A stretch of 16,419 nucleotides of DNA from Brachionus koreanus (GCA_016987375.1 PJRA01000196.1:2176074-2192492), one strand, 5' to 3'; shown: positions 1 through 8,583, counted from the first letter of the stretch. Program-made: numbers and translations. The notes: a model not told the origin generated them from the sequence alone.

Positions 1-97
1 GCAGAGACATTTTGAAGATTTTTCCACCCTCAGTGGGTTTTGAACCCTCCACCCTCTGCTTGCATGACTAACACACAAACCACTCGACTATACGGGC
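1..97 (-). mobile_element. tRNA-like SINE, left copy (cut by the window edge)
   Basis: Read on the minus strand from 97 to 1, this begins GCCCGTATAG and matches the start of the plus-strand copy at 16313 with three differences in 97 bases (at element positions 11, 39 and 72). Similarity stops sharply at base 97, which marks the 5' end of the element. It carries a box A-like TAGTCGAGTGG and a box B-like GGTTCAAAACC about 42 bases further on, the internal RNA polymerase III promoter layout of tRNA genes and tRNA-derived SINEs. A canonical tRNA should close its acceptor stem just after the T arm. Here about 35 further bases follow, so a SINE is the better reading. The 3' end lies outside the window. 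Confidence 0.7.
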
Positions 98-145
98 AAA
101 ATAGATATAATAGAATTAAAATAAGCCTAAAATAAATACATAAGA

Positions 146-298
146 TCACCAAGATTCATAATTTTTTTTAAATTCCGTTCCTTTGGAAAATAACTGACAA
201 ATATCGACACTTTTAAAAGTATGTTGTATTTGAAGCCCAATATCTAAGGATCGGAATAACTTTATGATAATGCAGACTTCTTGATAGTTAACTAAAGA
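146..298 (-). CDS. possible last exon of the nucleoredoxin-like gene
   Basis: On the minus strand a frame stays open for 50 codons (298 to 149) and ends in TGA at 148-146, unusually long for DNA this AT-rich. The middle, around TFKSVDICQLFSKGTEF, resembles in pattern the C-terminal helix of nucleoredoxin (human ITPAIVEAFVNDF), which exons 1 and 2 lack. Possible acceptors are TTTTTTAG ending at 300 and CTCTTTAG ending at 292. The difficulty is phase: the strong donor after exon 2 (GTGAGT at 586) is phase 0, whereas these acceptors need phase 2 or phase 1. A weaker phase-2 donor (GTATAC) in the ...NTSW codons of exon 2 would fit the first acceptor. The assignment is inference; it may be an exon, a broken exon or chance. 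Confidence 0.35.
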   Translation of the reverse strand, partial: SLVNYQEVCIIIKLFRSLDIGLQIQHTFKSVDICQLFSKGTEFKKNYESW

Positions 299-431
299 GC
301 TAAAAAATATTACTCAATAGTCGATTTGAGTTGATCATAAATTTAAAAGCTTATACAATTTAAAAATTTAAAATATCCTATTATAGCACTTTGAGGTTCG
401 GTTTGACCCTGTTTCTACCATACAACCATAT

Positions 432-504
432 AATATGAACAGAAATTCTGAAAGCTCTTAAAATCAAAATTGAAAAAAGAGCTTTCAGAGTTTCTGTTCA
501 TATT
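432..504. repeat. foldback hairpin, 28-bp arms with a 17-base loop
   Basis: The arms 432-459 and 477-504 are reverse complements with one mismatch, separated by an A-rich 17-base loop. It lies 8 bases beyond the TGA that closes the unspliced exon 2 frame of the nucleoredoxin-like gene, so it would sit in that gene's 3' UTR or its last intron. The size (about 73 bases) is close to a microRNA precursor. It could equally be a tiny foldback transposon or an RNA structure affecting 3'-end formation. The structure is seen directly; any role is inference. Confidence 0.8.
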
Positions 505-586
505 GGAAAATTCAATTTTGAGTTAGCTCATCTCCTTGTAGTGAAAAAATTTTGTGTTGCATTTTTAAACCAAAAAAACAACTCAC

Positions 587-1060
587 TTTAAAATATGTTT
601 TTCTAATTGTATACCAGCTTGTATTGCACAAATCTTTGCATTCATACTTGTCAAGATCAATGTACAAAAATATCAATTTATGATCTTTTTGAATATTTTT
701 ATAAAACTTGATAAAACTCTTTATAATTTGTTTCCTAGCCACCACTTCATTCGACATAAATAGAATGAATAAAAACATATAATTGGTTTTGATTAAATCA
801 AAGCTTTCTTTGGGAGGAGCGCGCAATTTTATTGGAATCATATTAGCCAAAATTTCGTCCAACAATCGAGTTTGGGCATTCTCGTTTGAACATTTTTGAT
901 CAATAAACCAAGGAAATCCGGGCTCATCGCACAAAAAATAATTTTTAACATCTTTTTTTTCCGAATACATTCCAATCAAGCTTAGTTCAGTGTCTAACTC
1001 AAATCGAACAATTCCCACAAACGGCAAAGACTGAATGCCAAAGTATTTTAGCAATTGACT
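587..1060 (-). CDS. nucleoredoxin-like protein, exon 2 (end of first Trx fold and C-terminal Trx-like domain)
   Basis: This exon begins after a textbook acceptor (TTTATTTTATTTTAG, ending at 1061) and runs SQLLKYFGIQSLPF, matching the nucleoredoxin segment RLYGIQGIPT that carries the conserved cis-proline of the thioredoxin fold. About 35 residues later comes GFPW, matching the EFPW linker signature that separates the nucleoredoxin domains. The rest (KTNYMFLFILFMSN onward) has the strand-helix-strand pattern of the C-terminal thioredoxin-like domain. It joins exon 1 in phase 0, giving 115 + 158 residues. A strong donor, AAA|GTGAGT, ends the exon at 587. If that donor is not used, the frame continues to a TGA at 514-512 and adds 24 residues with no family similarity. 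Closest family: nucleoredoxin (NXN), a redox regulator that binds Dishevelled. The family assignment is firm from motifs; the 3' end is unresolved. Confidence 0.75.
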
Positions 1061-1111
1061 CTAAAATAAAATAAAGATTTAGAAAAAAAAAATTTAATTT
1101 AATAAAAAAAA

Positions 1112-3136
1112 ATGTCTTATTTAAGTTTAAATAATAAAAAGTCAGTTCATTCAACAAACAGTATTGATAGACATCAAAGTAAAAAAAAATCCTATTTCTA
1201 TTCGAGCTATTTTCCACTTTTTCACTCAAAGCTACAAAGCAAAAAAGATCAAAGCTTGCTTAACAAGGAGTATAAAGATCAGTCATGTCAGTGCACTCTG
1301 CTAGAATTTCGTTTGAATGTTAGCCTCGCCAGTCACTTAAACATGGCCACCAATTGTGTATTTCTTCCATTTCAGATAAAACGATTTAATCAAGCTTATA
1401 TCAAATATCCAGTGTCTAGTGAAACGAAATTGTCTTTTAGAGAAATAGGTATTCAAACCTATGCTGACACAAGGCCATCTAATTTTCAAGTGTATGATTT
1501 GGACCCATCAAACAAAACCCAAGTTGAAAAAACACTAGAGGATCTAATTTGTGCTTATTCTATTCAAATAAACTCATTGACAAACAAACAATCTCTTCAA
1601 ATAGCTTTTGTGAATACTTTGTATCACTTGAGCGAGGATTCGGTTCTCTTTTTGAACAAATATTTGACTAATTCAGGCTCCAAATTTGCCGAATATGTGG
1701 CTAGTTTGAGCCGACTTGGCGGTGACAAACTAAAAACATTTGATAATGTCTTAGTCAAAATGATAAAACAATACAATTCGAGCCAAATAAGAAGCTTGTC
1801 CATTCCCAATGAGCAAAAATTGAGTCCTATTGACTTTACTAAGACAGACATACACTCGATTGACTTGAAAAAGTTAATCAAAATGGCTGAGATGAAACGT
1901 AAAGGGGTCAGATTTGAGACTAGTGAGGAAAAGAGGCGTTTGGCTTTGGAACGCTTTAGGAGAATAGTACGCATTGTGATAATAAACAGAGAATGGATTA
2001 AGGTGCTGAATAGTGAAAAAAAAGAAGAAAGAGAAAAACTATTGATCGAATATGACAAATTGGAAAATTCGTCTGACTTTATAAATGGCAAAAAGCTGCA
2101 AATTTTGTTCAACAAAGAAGAATTCAGAGCTCAAAAAAATCTAACAGCACTAATCAGTGATACACATAGGAGAATTTTGGCCAAAGATGCGTCAAATCGA
2201 ACTGTTCAGGACATACAAAATTTGCTCAGTCTCATAAACTCAGTGCCTAGATTGAACATGTTTCCTCGACACGTGACACATCACATAGGCAAAATAATCA
2301 AGCTAATTGTGTACGAAAAGGGACGTGAGCTGGTCCGCGAGGGACACTTGTCCATCGGCTTCTACTATATTCTAAATGGAAGCTGTGATGTTTTGTCAAT
2401 GGGAAACGACGGACTGCTCAAGATAGACGAGCTGCAGACTGGCGACACGTTCGGCGATAGCTCGTTTCAAGCGGGCATCACTCCACACACTGTAATCACT
2501 AATCAACGAACTGAAATGCTCATGGTCGAGCCAAACGACATTGAAACCTATTTGGACAAGCTAAGACTATTGGAAAAAAATTTTATCAAAGAGTTCATAT
2601 CGAACTGGTGGCCGGTCAAGTACTGGAATTGGACAGAGGAAAATTTTGAAAAATTTTCTCAATCATGTGAATTTATGAGATTTGGTCCTGGCGAGCTAAT
2701 AGCAGACAACTCTTATCAGTCTGTTGAGAAAATTTATTTTATCTATTCGGGAAAAGTTGAGCTTATAAGAATGGTCAGTGTTGAAAAGAAGAGAATGAAT
2801 GGTGGCGTGAAACAAGCAAGGAGTTGTGATTCGATTAGGGAAAATGCTAGAGAGAAAAATGTAGCCAAAAAATTTGTCCGGGTTTGTCTATTGAAAAAGT
2901 ACAACTATTTTGGCTTTGAGTCAAGTCAGAACGTTAATATGTGGTTTAGAGCTTTTGAAGATGACGTTAGTCTAATTCAAATTAGCAAAGATAAATTTCT
3001 CTCTATTCACAAACACTCGAGTTTTTTTCTCTCACAATTGATTCAAGACTATAAACTTGCGTTGCCATTACAAGATCAAGTTTTTCACTTGTTTAAACAA
3101 AAGTTGAAAAATGAACAACTAATCAATAAAATTTAA
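1112..3136 (+). CDS. CNBD2: CNBD2-like protein with two cyclic nucleotide-binding domains (674 aa, single exon)
   Basis: Similar to cyclic nucleotide-binding domain-containing protein 2 (CNBD2/CRIS), a cAMP-linked protein needed for sperm formation and flagellar bending in mouse. Residues 1-270 are low in recognisable motifs. Residues 275-300 (RRLALERFRRIVRIVI) match the conserved basic helix before the first domain. Domain 1 is at about 363-485 (YEKGRELVREGHLSIGFYYI, then GDTFGDSSFQAG). Domain 2 is at about 515-640 (FGPGELIADN, IYFIYSGKVELI). A lysine/arginine-rich insert at about 555-588 splits domain 2. The cAMP cassette consensus FGELAL...PRxAT reads FGDSSFQ...PHTVI in domain 1, so the ribose-contacting Glu and phosphate-binding Arg are changed; domain 2 is more divergent. 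An in-frame TAA at 1103-1105 makes ATG 1112 the first usable start. The ORF has no introns. It lies antisense inside the nucleoredoxin intron. Domain content is certain; orthology to CNBD2 is likely. Confidence 0.85.
   Translation: MSYLSLNNKKSVHSTNSIDRHQSKKKSYFYSSYFPLFHSKLQSKKDQSLLNKEYKDQSCQCTLLEFRLNVSLASHLNMATNCVFLPFQIKRFNQAYIKYPVSSETKLSFREIGIQTYADTRPSNFQVYDLDPSNKTQVEKTLEDLICAYSIQINSLTNKQSLQIAFVNTLYHLSEDSVLFLNKYLTNSGSKFAEYVASLSRLGGDKLKTFDNVLVKMIKQYNSSQIRSLSIPNEQKLSPIDFTKTDIHSIDLKKLIKMAEMKRKGVRFETSEEKRRLALERFRRIVRIVIINREWIKVLNSEKKEEREKLLIEYDKLENSSDFINGKKLQILFNKEEFRAQKNLTALISDTHRRILAKDASNRTVQDIQNLLSLINSVPRLNMFPRHVTHHIGKIIKLIVYEKGRELVREGHLSIGFYYILNGSCDVLSMGNDGLLKIDELQTGDTFGDSSFQAGITPHTVITNQRTEMLMVEPNDIETYLDKLRLLEKNFIKEFISNWWPVKYWNWTEENFEKFSQSCEFMRFGPGELIADNSYQSVEKIYFIYSGKVELIRMVSVEKKRMNGGVKQARSCDSIRENAREKNVAKKFVRVCLLKKYNYFGFESSQNVNMWFRAFEDDVSLIQISKDKFLSIHKHSSFFLSQLIQDYKLALPLQDQVFHLFKQKLKNEQLINKI
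3125..3130 (+). terminator. polyadenylation signal of the CNBD2-like gene
   Basis: AATAAA lies inside the last codons of the ORF (Asn-Lys), four bases before the TAA at 3134-3136. T-rich sequence follows (3147-3160 and 3190-3200). If used, the 3' UTR would be only about 10-30 bases. In DNA this rich in A and T the hexamer is common by chance, so position rather than the motif is the support. Confidence 0.4.
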
Positions 3137-4154
3137 TTTCAATAATTTATTTTTTTCAGCCTCAAATCCGCCGAGAACTTGCTTTTTACTCTTATTTTTC
3201 TTTACTTAAAAAAAAAAAACAAAAAAATTTTCTTCAAAAACAAAATTTCAATACTTAACACTTTTGCATCTATTTTCCTATTTAACAGCAAAAATTTTTT
3301 TTCCTAATTAAAAAGTTGCATAATTGCTTTTTAATTTATTCATGTAAAAAGTAAAGTCAAAACAAAATTTGAGCATTTTAAAAATGAAATTAACTTAAAT
3401 AGAACTATTTTGCTATTTTGATCTGTCCAAAAAAAAAGCCTATTTAATCAAAACGAAAGCTATACAATAGATGAACTGAATTGTTGCTCAAAAAATCAAT
3501 TATCAAAATTTATACACTTAAAAAAAATTATATTCTTGGCAACAAAACTTTTCCAAGCAAATTTTTTAATCAAAAAAATGAATGTTAAGATTTAAAAAAA
3601 AAAATTTTCACCGTTCATGAGACAATCTTAAGATTTTAATTACAAATAAAATGAGAAAAAATTTGATTTCACTCAATTAAATTTTTTATGGTGGTGAAAT
3701 TGGATATGTGTTTTCAAAAAATTTTATCCAAGATTAAATTCAAAAAGTTTAACGCGTTGAGATAACCGTTGATACTGATGACGCATATTTGGAAGAGCTG
3801 CTTGAGAAAGCGGATTGATTGAGCATTAGTGTTTTCTCTTGTTTAAACAGAAAAAAAAAGATTTTCATGAAAAATCATAACCGAATATGAAAAGTGGTGT
3901 TAAGGCCCAAGTCTTGACATCACTCTAATTTATTTTTCTGATCCTTATTATTTTTGTAAAATTAACTGCAGACAAAACCACTAAAATATTTTAATTTAGT
4001 ATATAAACCATTGTTTTTGTTATTAAATTCGGATTCCAATAAAGCATTTTTAAAGCAAAGTCTTTTTATTTACTAATCGTACAACAGAAGTCTAAGCAGG
4101 CTTCAACAGTGGAGTTAATTCAACAACAATGTCAAAAAAAAACACTGAGTTAAC
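3137..4154. other. AT-rich stretch after the CNBD2-like gene
   Basis: Mostly A and T homopolymer runs with frequent stops in all frames. The one less AT-rich island is about 3750-3835, where the plus strand reads RVEITVDTDDAYLEELLEKAD before a TGA and then stays open into an A-tract. I do not recognise that peptide. It lies about 320 bases upstream of the mariner remnant but does not look like mariner. Nothing else is supported. Confidence 0.5.
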
Positions 4155-4628
4155 CCTGATCAAGCGCGAAATTTATGGAAAAAGTTCATGCTTTGTGTTT
4201 ATTAAGATCAGAAAGGTATCATCTATTATGAACTCCTGGAAACCAAGCCAATAACAACCATATACTTTTATTCACAGCAATTAATTCGTTTTAACCACAC
4301 TTTGGAAACAAAACGGCCACACAGAGCTAAGAGAGAGTGAGAAGTGATTCTTTTACATGACAAAATTAAGTCACATGTTGCAAAAACGACTTGGATCACG
4401 ATATTATGTCTAGGCTGTAAAATCTTATCTCAACTAGCCTATTCACCAGACTTGGCTTTTTCAGATTACCATTTGCAGCACTTTTTTAATGAAAAAAGTT
4501 ACTCAGGCTTGGAGGAAATCAAAAAAGGCATCAGTCTATATTTACCAGCCTCCAACCAGCGAGAGATCAAAATGCTGCTTGAAAGATGAGAACAGTATAT
4601 GAATGAGAAGATTAGGAAATTATTTTAG
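4155..4628 (+). mobile_element. decayed mariner transposase (C-terminal part)
   Basis: Read in one frame, this is the second half of a Tc1/mariner transposase: KKFMLCVY*DQKGIIYYELL, then EVILLHDK, then AYSPDLAFSDYHL. The second and third catalytic Asp (in LLHD and PSD-like FSD) are kept, 34 residues apart, which places it in the mariner DD34D group. It ends LLER*EQYMNEKIRKLF, matching the usual LPERW...Y.F tail. At least three in-frame stops interrupt it: TAA in place of the second Trp of WWD (near 4203), TGA near 4339 and TGA for Trp at 4587-4589. A few residues are missing after SDYHL. I could not find the N-terminal DNA-binding half, the first catalytic Asp or terminal repeats, so it is a truncated, dead copy inside the nucleoredoxin intron. 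Confidence 0.9.
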
Positions 4629-5072
4629 AGACTAATTTTATTTACGAAATGCGAAAAAGCTTATTAAATAACCAAACTGTTTGTTCTAAATGTTCTAGCA
4701 AAGGTTTTATGGGTCAGCATCGATCTTAGACCTTCAAATTCAATTTAAGCTTTTTGCTCTTATTGTTCATAATGCTTGCTTTAAGTTTTCGAAAACTTCT
4801 GCCTGCTAATTCACTATTGAATAAACAATTTTGTAGCAAAACCTATTTTAATTTCTTCCACAGTTAATTTGCTTTTTAACTACATTCATCTAAAATTCTT
4901 CTTTTGATAAGAACTTTGAGCTGGTTTTTTTTTTTTAAATTAATTATTTTTAAATTTGAAATAATGTCCATCTTTCTTTAAGAAGTTAATAATTTCATAT
5001 TTAGATTTCATGAATATAAATGAATTTAAATAGATAGATAAATGGATTGCAGTGCTATTGGATAACACGTTG
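4629..5072. other. AT-rich spacer between two transposon remnants
   Basis: No coding frame, RNA gene or clear repeat is visible. It may include the untranslated end of the mariner and the 3' tail of the LINE, but I see neither a mariner terminal repeat nor a diagnostic LINE 3' end. Confidence 0.4.
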
Positions 5073-5610
5073 CTAATTGATATCAGCTAAAGCAGTTAAA
5101 ACATTATTTTTATAAAAAGCTTTTTTAAATGAACTAAGTGTGTTTTTTAATTTACGTGGTAATTTGTTTCAGGCATTGACTATTCTATTATTGAAAAAGT
5201 TAGATCGTTGTTGATTTGACTTTACTAATTCTTTGATATAATTATCTAGTTTTTCATTTCTATCAGATGCAATTGGTTTCCTATACTAGTTTATACTATC
5301 TATTTTATGTAGTTCTTTATATTTCTGGATTAAATCACCTCTGATGCGTCTCAATTTTGGGCTAGTTAGACCCATACTCTTACATCTTTCTTCATAGCTT
5401 AAATTTCTAGTTAATATAGGTATTCTAGTTAACATATGCTGAATATCTTCTAATATTTTTATAATATCTTTTAATAAATATGGTTACCATACAGGTATAG
5501 CATATTCAAGGTTTGGTCTAATACAACAAGTATATATAATAAAGTCTTTTTCATATATCAGTTTCACGAGTTTTAAAAGTTTTCTTCAATATACCAAGCA
5601 TTACTTTACA
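5073..5610 (-). mobile_element. decayed CR1/L2-like LINE, 3' end of the reverse-transcriptase ORF
   Basis: The minus strand translates as the conserved region after the RT catalytic core of CR1/L2/Jockey-type LINEs: MLGILKKTFKTRETDI, IRPNLEYAIPVW, LLKDIIKILEDIQ, NLSYEERCKSMGL, RRIRGDLIQKYKELHKID and FFNNRIVNA*NKLPRKLKN, ending DIN at a TAG (5075-5073). The family pattern is LVRPHLEYA...LSYEERL...RRIRGDLI...FFTxRVVNLWNSLP, so identity is secure. It is broken by a frameshift near 5550 and internal stops after PVW, after DSIN and at the Trp of VNAW. 5' truncation is normal for LINE copies. It lies in the same orientation as the host nucleoredoxin gene, within its intron. Confidence 0.9.
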
Positions 5611-6654
5611 CAAAAAAATAAAAATTAACTTTCTTATTTTTCAAAAAAATTAGATAAATCTAAAATTTTCTGTTTGTAAAATAACCAAGTCGATATTTTG
5701 TTCAAAAAAATTGAACTAAATTGATAATCATGTTAGAGAAGTTTGCTGTTTTATTTAAGTTTTGATTTTTACTCAAGTCATGATAATTGATTTTTTTCTC
5801 TAAAGTCAATAATTAATAAACTAAATAAGTTTATGTATTCTTTTGCCTATTTAACAAGTTTTTCAATCGATTAGATGTCAAAATTATTGAATAAAAATAT
5901 AGAAATAAAAATTTCAGGCCTATGTAAACCTAAGCTCGTTAAATATTAAAATAAAACTAACAAAACTAATTTTTGCTAAATAAATTTTGAAAAATATATA
6001 ATGCTAAAAAGTAAATTTATTCTAAATCACTATTGTGTAAAACAAAATGCAAAATGTTCAGCTTCAAAATATAAGTAACAATTCTAATGCATAATAGAAA
6101 TCAAATTTTTTGATTTTATAATATTTTTTTACAATAGAATATAAGAAAATATTCTTGAATATAAAAGGAAATTAGCTAATAAAAAATAAAAATAAAAAAA
6201 TCTGATATTTAAATTTTCCTGTTTTGCATTGCTATATTGATGATTTTTTCCAAATCTTATTTTTTATTTAATTAATGGAAAAATCTTTATTTTAAAGGAC
6301 AAAATTTATAAACAAAAATTTTTTTGAAAAATGACAACAAATCTTAATATTCAATTTTCTAAACTTGAATTCGCTCTGCTTTTCAGATAATTGATTAGTT
6401 ACTTTTAATATCCAAAATTATTTATAATTTCAAAATAAAGATTATTTACAAAATTAATTCATTTAAAGGTCTTTTAAACAAAAATCAATTGAATAGATTT
6501 AATAAATTTTTAAATCCCCAGGCCTAAATGATTATTACTATTAAATCTCAATAGTTATTTAAAGCAATCAATTTTCACTGATTGTGTTCAAATTGGCATT
6601 CGGGCTTATTTCATTAAGCTTGTATAGCGGAATTCCTTATTTAAAATGTCAATT
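5611..6654. other. AT-rich intron sequence, no gene seen
   Basis: Long A and T runs, no open frame worth reporting, no inverted or tandem repeat that stands out. A slightly less AT-rich patch around 6570-6640 has no recognisable content. Confidence 0.5.
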
Positions 6655-6786
6655 TTATTTTACTAGGAAGTAATTAGTTTTTTCAGTTAAATAAAAAAAT
6701 AAGAACAAAACAAAATAGACTTTTGAATAAGTTTTAGCTTGAGGCAAAGCATTTTTTGAAATTTTTTGATTGAAGAGTGAAAATAC

Positions 6787-7131
6787 CTTTGAACTTTGGT
6801 CCAAAAAATCCAAAGTGTACCGAATGAAGCTATTTTTTTCCATAAAATTGTTGTATTCGGTAAAACTGCTGTCCGAACTGAAAAATATGAGCTCCAAGTT
6901 TTCCAAGTTTTTCTTTTGGCTTTGATAAAACGAGCCTATTTTTTCAGCAAGCTGAATGGAACTGTCGGGCAGCCATGTGGCAGAAAAATAGAAGAGCACA
7001 TTGAAATAATTGCTCTTCGAATTAGTGTAGTTTTCATTGATAATATCGATTATGCTAACATACTTTTTTTTGCTAGAATCTATGAACGAATATTGTTTGA
7101 ATCTGTCTATTTGAGAGATTGTCTCACTCAT
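6787..7131 (-). CDS. nucleoredoxin-like protein, exon 1 (thioredoxin fold with lost CxxC)
   Basis: The ATG is at 7131-7129 and 115 codons end at the donor AAG|GTATTT. The core reads VLFYFSATWLPDSSIQLAEK, then LELIFFSSDSSFTEYNNFM, then FIRYTLDFLDQSSK. These align with nucleoredoxin VYFSAHWCPPCRSL, FEIIFVSADRSEESFKQYF and WLAVPYTDEARR. The fold is therefore clear, but the redox motif WCPPC is WLPDS: both active-site cysteines are gone, so thiol-disulfide exchange of the usual kind is not expected. The frame stays open past the donor to a TAA at 6657-6655, but those residues (KVFSLFNQKISK onward) no longer match the family, which supports splicing. The frame is also open upstream of the ATG without an obvious acceptor, so an extra 5' exon cannot be excluded. 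The full protein would have about two thioredoxin-like domains against three in vertebrate nucleoredoxin. Confidence 0.8.
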
Positions 7132-7144
7132 TTCAAATAAATTC

Positions 7145-7166
7145 AGATATTTTTTTAAAAATATCT
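7145..7166. repeat. short palindrome before the nucleoredoxin-like ATG
   Basis: AGATATTTTT and AAAAATATCT form 10-base complementary arms around two T's, 14 bases upstream of the start codon at 7131. It could form a small 5' UTR hairpin or a symmetrical protein site. Palindromes of A and T are frequent here by chance. Confidence 0.35.
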
Positions 7167-8018
7167 TATTTTTATTAGAAATAAAAAAAATTGATTATCT
7201 AAAATAAATATTTGTACACATATATATTTCTTTTTTAGGAAAAACTGAGCTTTTCAGGAATTTTAATTATAAGCGGTTGACGTTGAGAGTTCTCAATCAA
7301 ACAAGATCACAAAATTTAAAATTTCCACATGCCGACAATTTTTTTCTTATGACAAAAAATTATGTAATCTATAAAGAAAAACATGCCATTTACTGATTAA
7401 GTTAGATTTAAAGCTATTTAAGATTGATTAGTTGCAAAATTTTGAAATTAATTAACGATTTAAGCAACCAGGATTTGCTTGTGGAATTATTTACCCGATT
7501 GTATTTACTTAACCAGTTCTAGGCACACAATATTACAACAAATCCCCAATTAAGCTATTTTTGAGGGTTTATCATACACATACTATAATACTGATTTAAT
7601 CAAAATTGGATAAAAAGATTTATACAGACCTACGGGCCTCTAAAAGCTTTAGATTCAAATAAATGTGCGATTTTTTAATTTTTAATTAAAACAATCAAAA
7701 AAATCTAAATTAATCTTAAGAATTATCATCATTTATTAATTAAAATTACATGCAAAATGTGTTTAAAGCAGGATTTTTTGAATAAAAAAAAAACTTAATA
7801 AATTTAGCTTTCATTTTTAAAAATATGTATCGGTAACTCTCTATTTCATTAAAGCTAATTTTAATTTTCCTTTATTTTAAACTATTTTATTTTATTCTAA
7901 TTACATTTCTACTTTTTCTTTTTTTTTAAATTTATTTTATCTTATTTAACTTTATTTTTATTTTATTAATTCATTCAATTCTTTTTTTTAACCTGAAGGA
8001 GCAATAGCTCAGTAATAC

Positions 8019-8046
8019 AAATAAATAATAATAAATAAATAATAAA
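8019..8046. repeat. imperfect AAT/AAAT microsatellite
   Basis: About 28 bases of alternating AAAT and AAT units (for example AAATAAATAATAATAAATAA). This is ordinary simple-sequence DNA. Confidence 0.6.
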
Positions 8047-8583
8047 GTTTTTTTTTCTTGAAAATTTTACTAAAATTAAACGTCTTTTTCTTGTTAATCG
8101 AAAAATTAGAAATTGAAATAATTTTTTATAAATAAAATTTTTTACTAAATTTTGAAAATTAAAATATTGATTAATTACTAAAAAAAAAGAAAATGATAAT
8201 AGATATATATATTTATGTTGCAAGTTTTTCAATATATCTCAAACAAATCAGTAAGACAATCCGATGCTTTGTCATTTTATTTGGCTAATATAAATCTATT
8301 TAAAAAATGATAAGGGTTCAAAATTTTATTTTTTAAATAAAAAAAACGTCTTGAAAAAATATATTTATCATAAATAATAAACTTTGATCATGAAAGATGT
8401 ATCTTAAGATTGATTTTAAGATAAAAAATTTCGATCTCAAAAGCTAATTTTTGATATCAATAATTATTAATTGCTATGAAAGCATAAAAGCTAGCAGAAT
8501 TAGACTTTTTAATAATCTAATTTTACTGCTAAACAATTCACCCCGAAACACATCATATTTCATATAAATTTTCATATCGGATA

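Larger units (their letters stand above)
1061..6786 (-). other. large intron of the nucleoredoxin-like gene, hosting a nested antisense gene and dead transposons
   Basis: The donor is AAG|GTATTT (GT at 6786-6785) and the acceptor is the pyrimidine-rich TTTATTTTATTTTAG ending at 1061. Exon 1 is exactly 115 codons long and exon 2 opens in phase 0. The joined protein passes smoothly from FLDQSSK to SQLLKYFGIQSLP, where nucleoredoxin has an uninterrupted run into its cis-proline loop. At 5,726 bases it is far longer than the exons. It contains, on the plus strand, the whole CNBD2-like ORF and a mariner remnant, and on the minus strand a LINE remnant. Insertions would explain its size. Confidence 0.7.
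7141..8583. other. AT-rich intergenic stretch upstream of the nucleoredoxin-like gene
   Basis: It presumably contains the 5' UTR and promoter of the minus-strand nucleoredoxin-like gene, but I cannot point to a convincing TATA box because the background is A/T throughout. Long open frames here (for example minus 8232-7975) consist almost entirely of Phe, Leu, Ile, Lys and Asn and are composition artefacts. No RNA gene or transposon is recognised. Confidence 0.5.

Noticed and set aside
999..1229. Minus-strand open frame of 76 codons spanning the nucleoredoxin acceptor and CNBD2 start
   Set aside because: It is a shadow of the two real genes; the peptide is Phe/Leu/Asn-rich with no family pattern.
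1624..2115. Minus-strand open frame of 163 codons inside the CNBD2-like gene
   Set aside because: It is the antisense of the basic helix region of the CNBD2-like ORF; Ser/Phe/Leu-rich with no domain.
6663..6720. A possible 58-base intron near the end of the exon 1 frame (GTCTAT to TTCCTAG)
   Set aside because: The donor is poor, and the better donor GTATTT at 6786 joins in phase to exon 2 and restores the nucleoredoxin alignment.
6796..7140. Plus-strand open frame of 114 codons opposite nucleoredoxin exon 1
   Set aside because: It is antisense to an exon with clear thioredoxin-fold similarity and shows no motif of its own.
7975..8232. Minus-strand open frame of 85 codons
   Set aside because: Composition is almost entirely Phe, Leu, Ile, Lys and Asn from A/T runs; no domain, no splice context.
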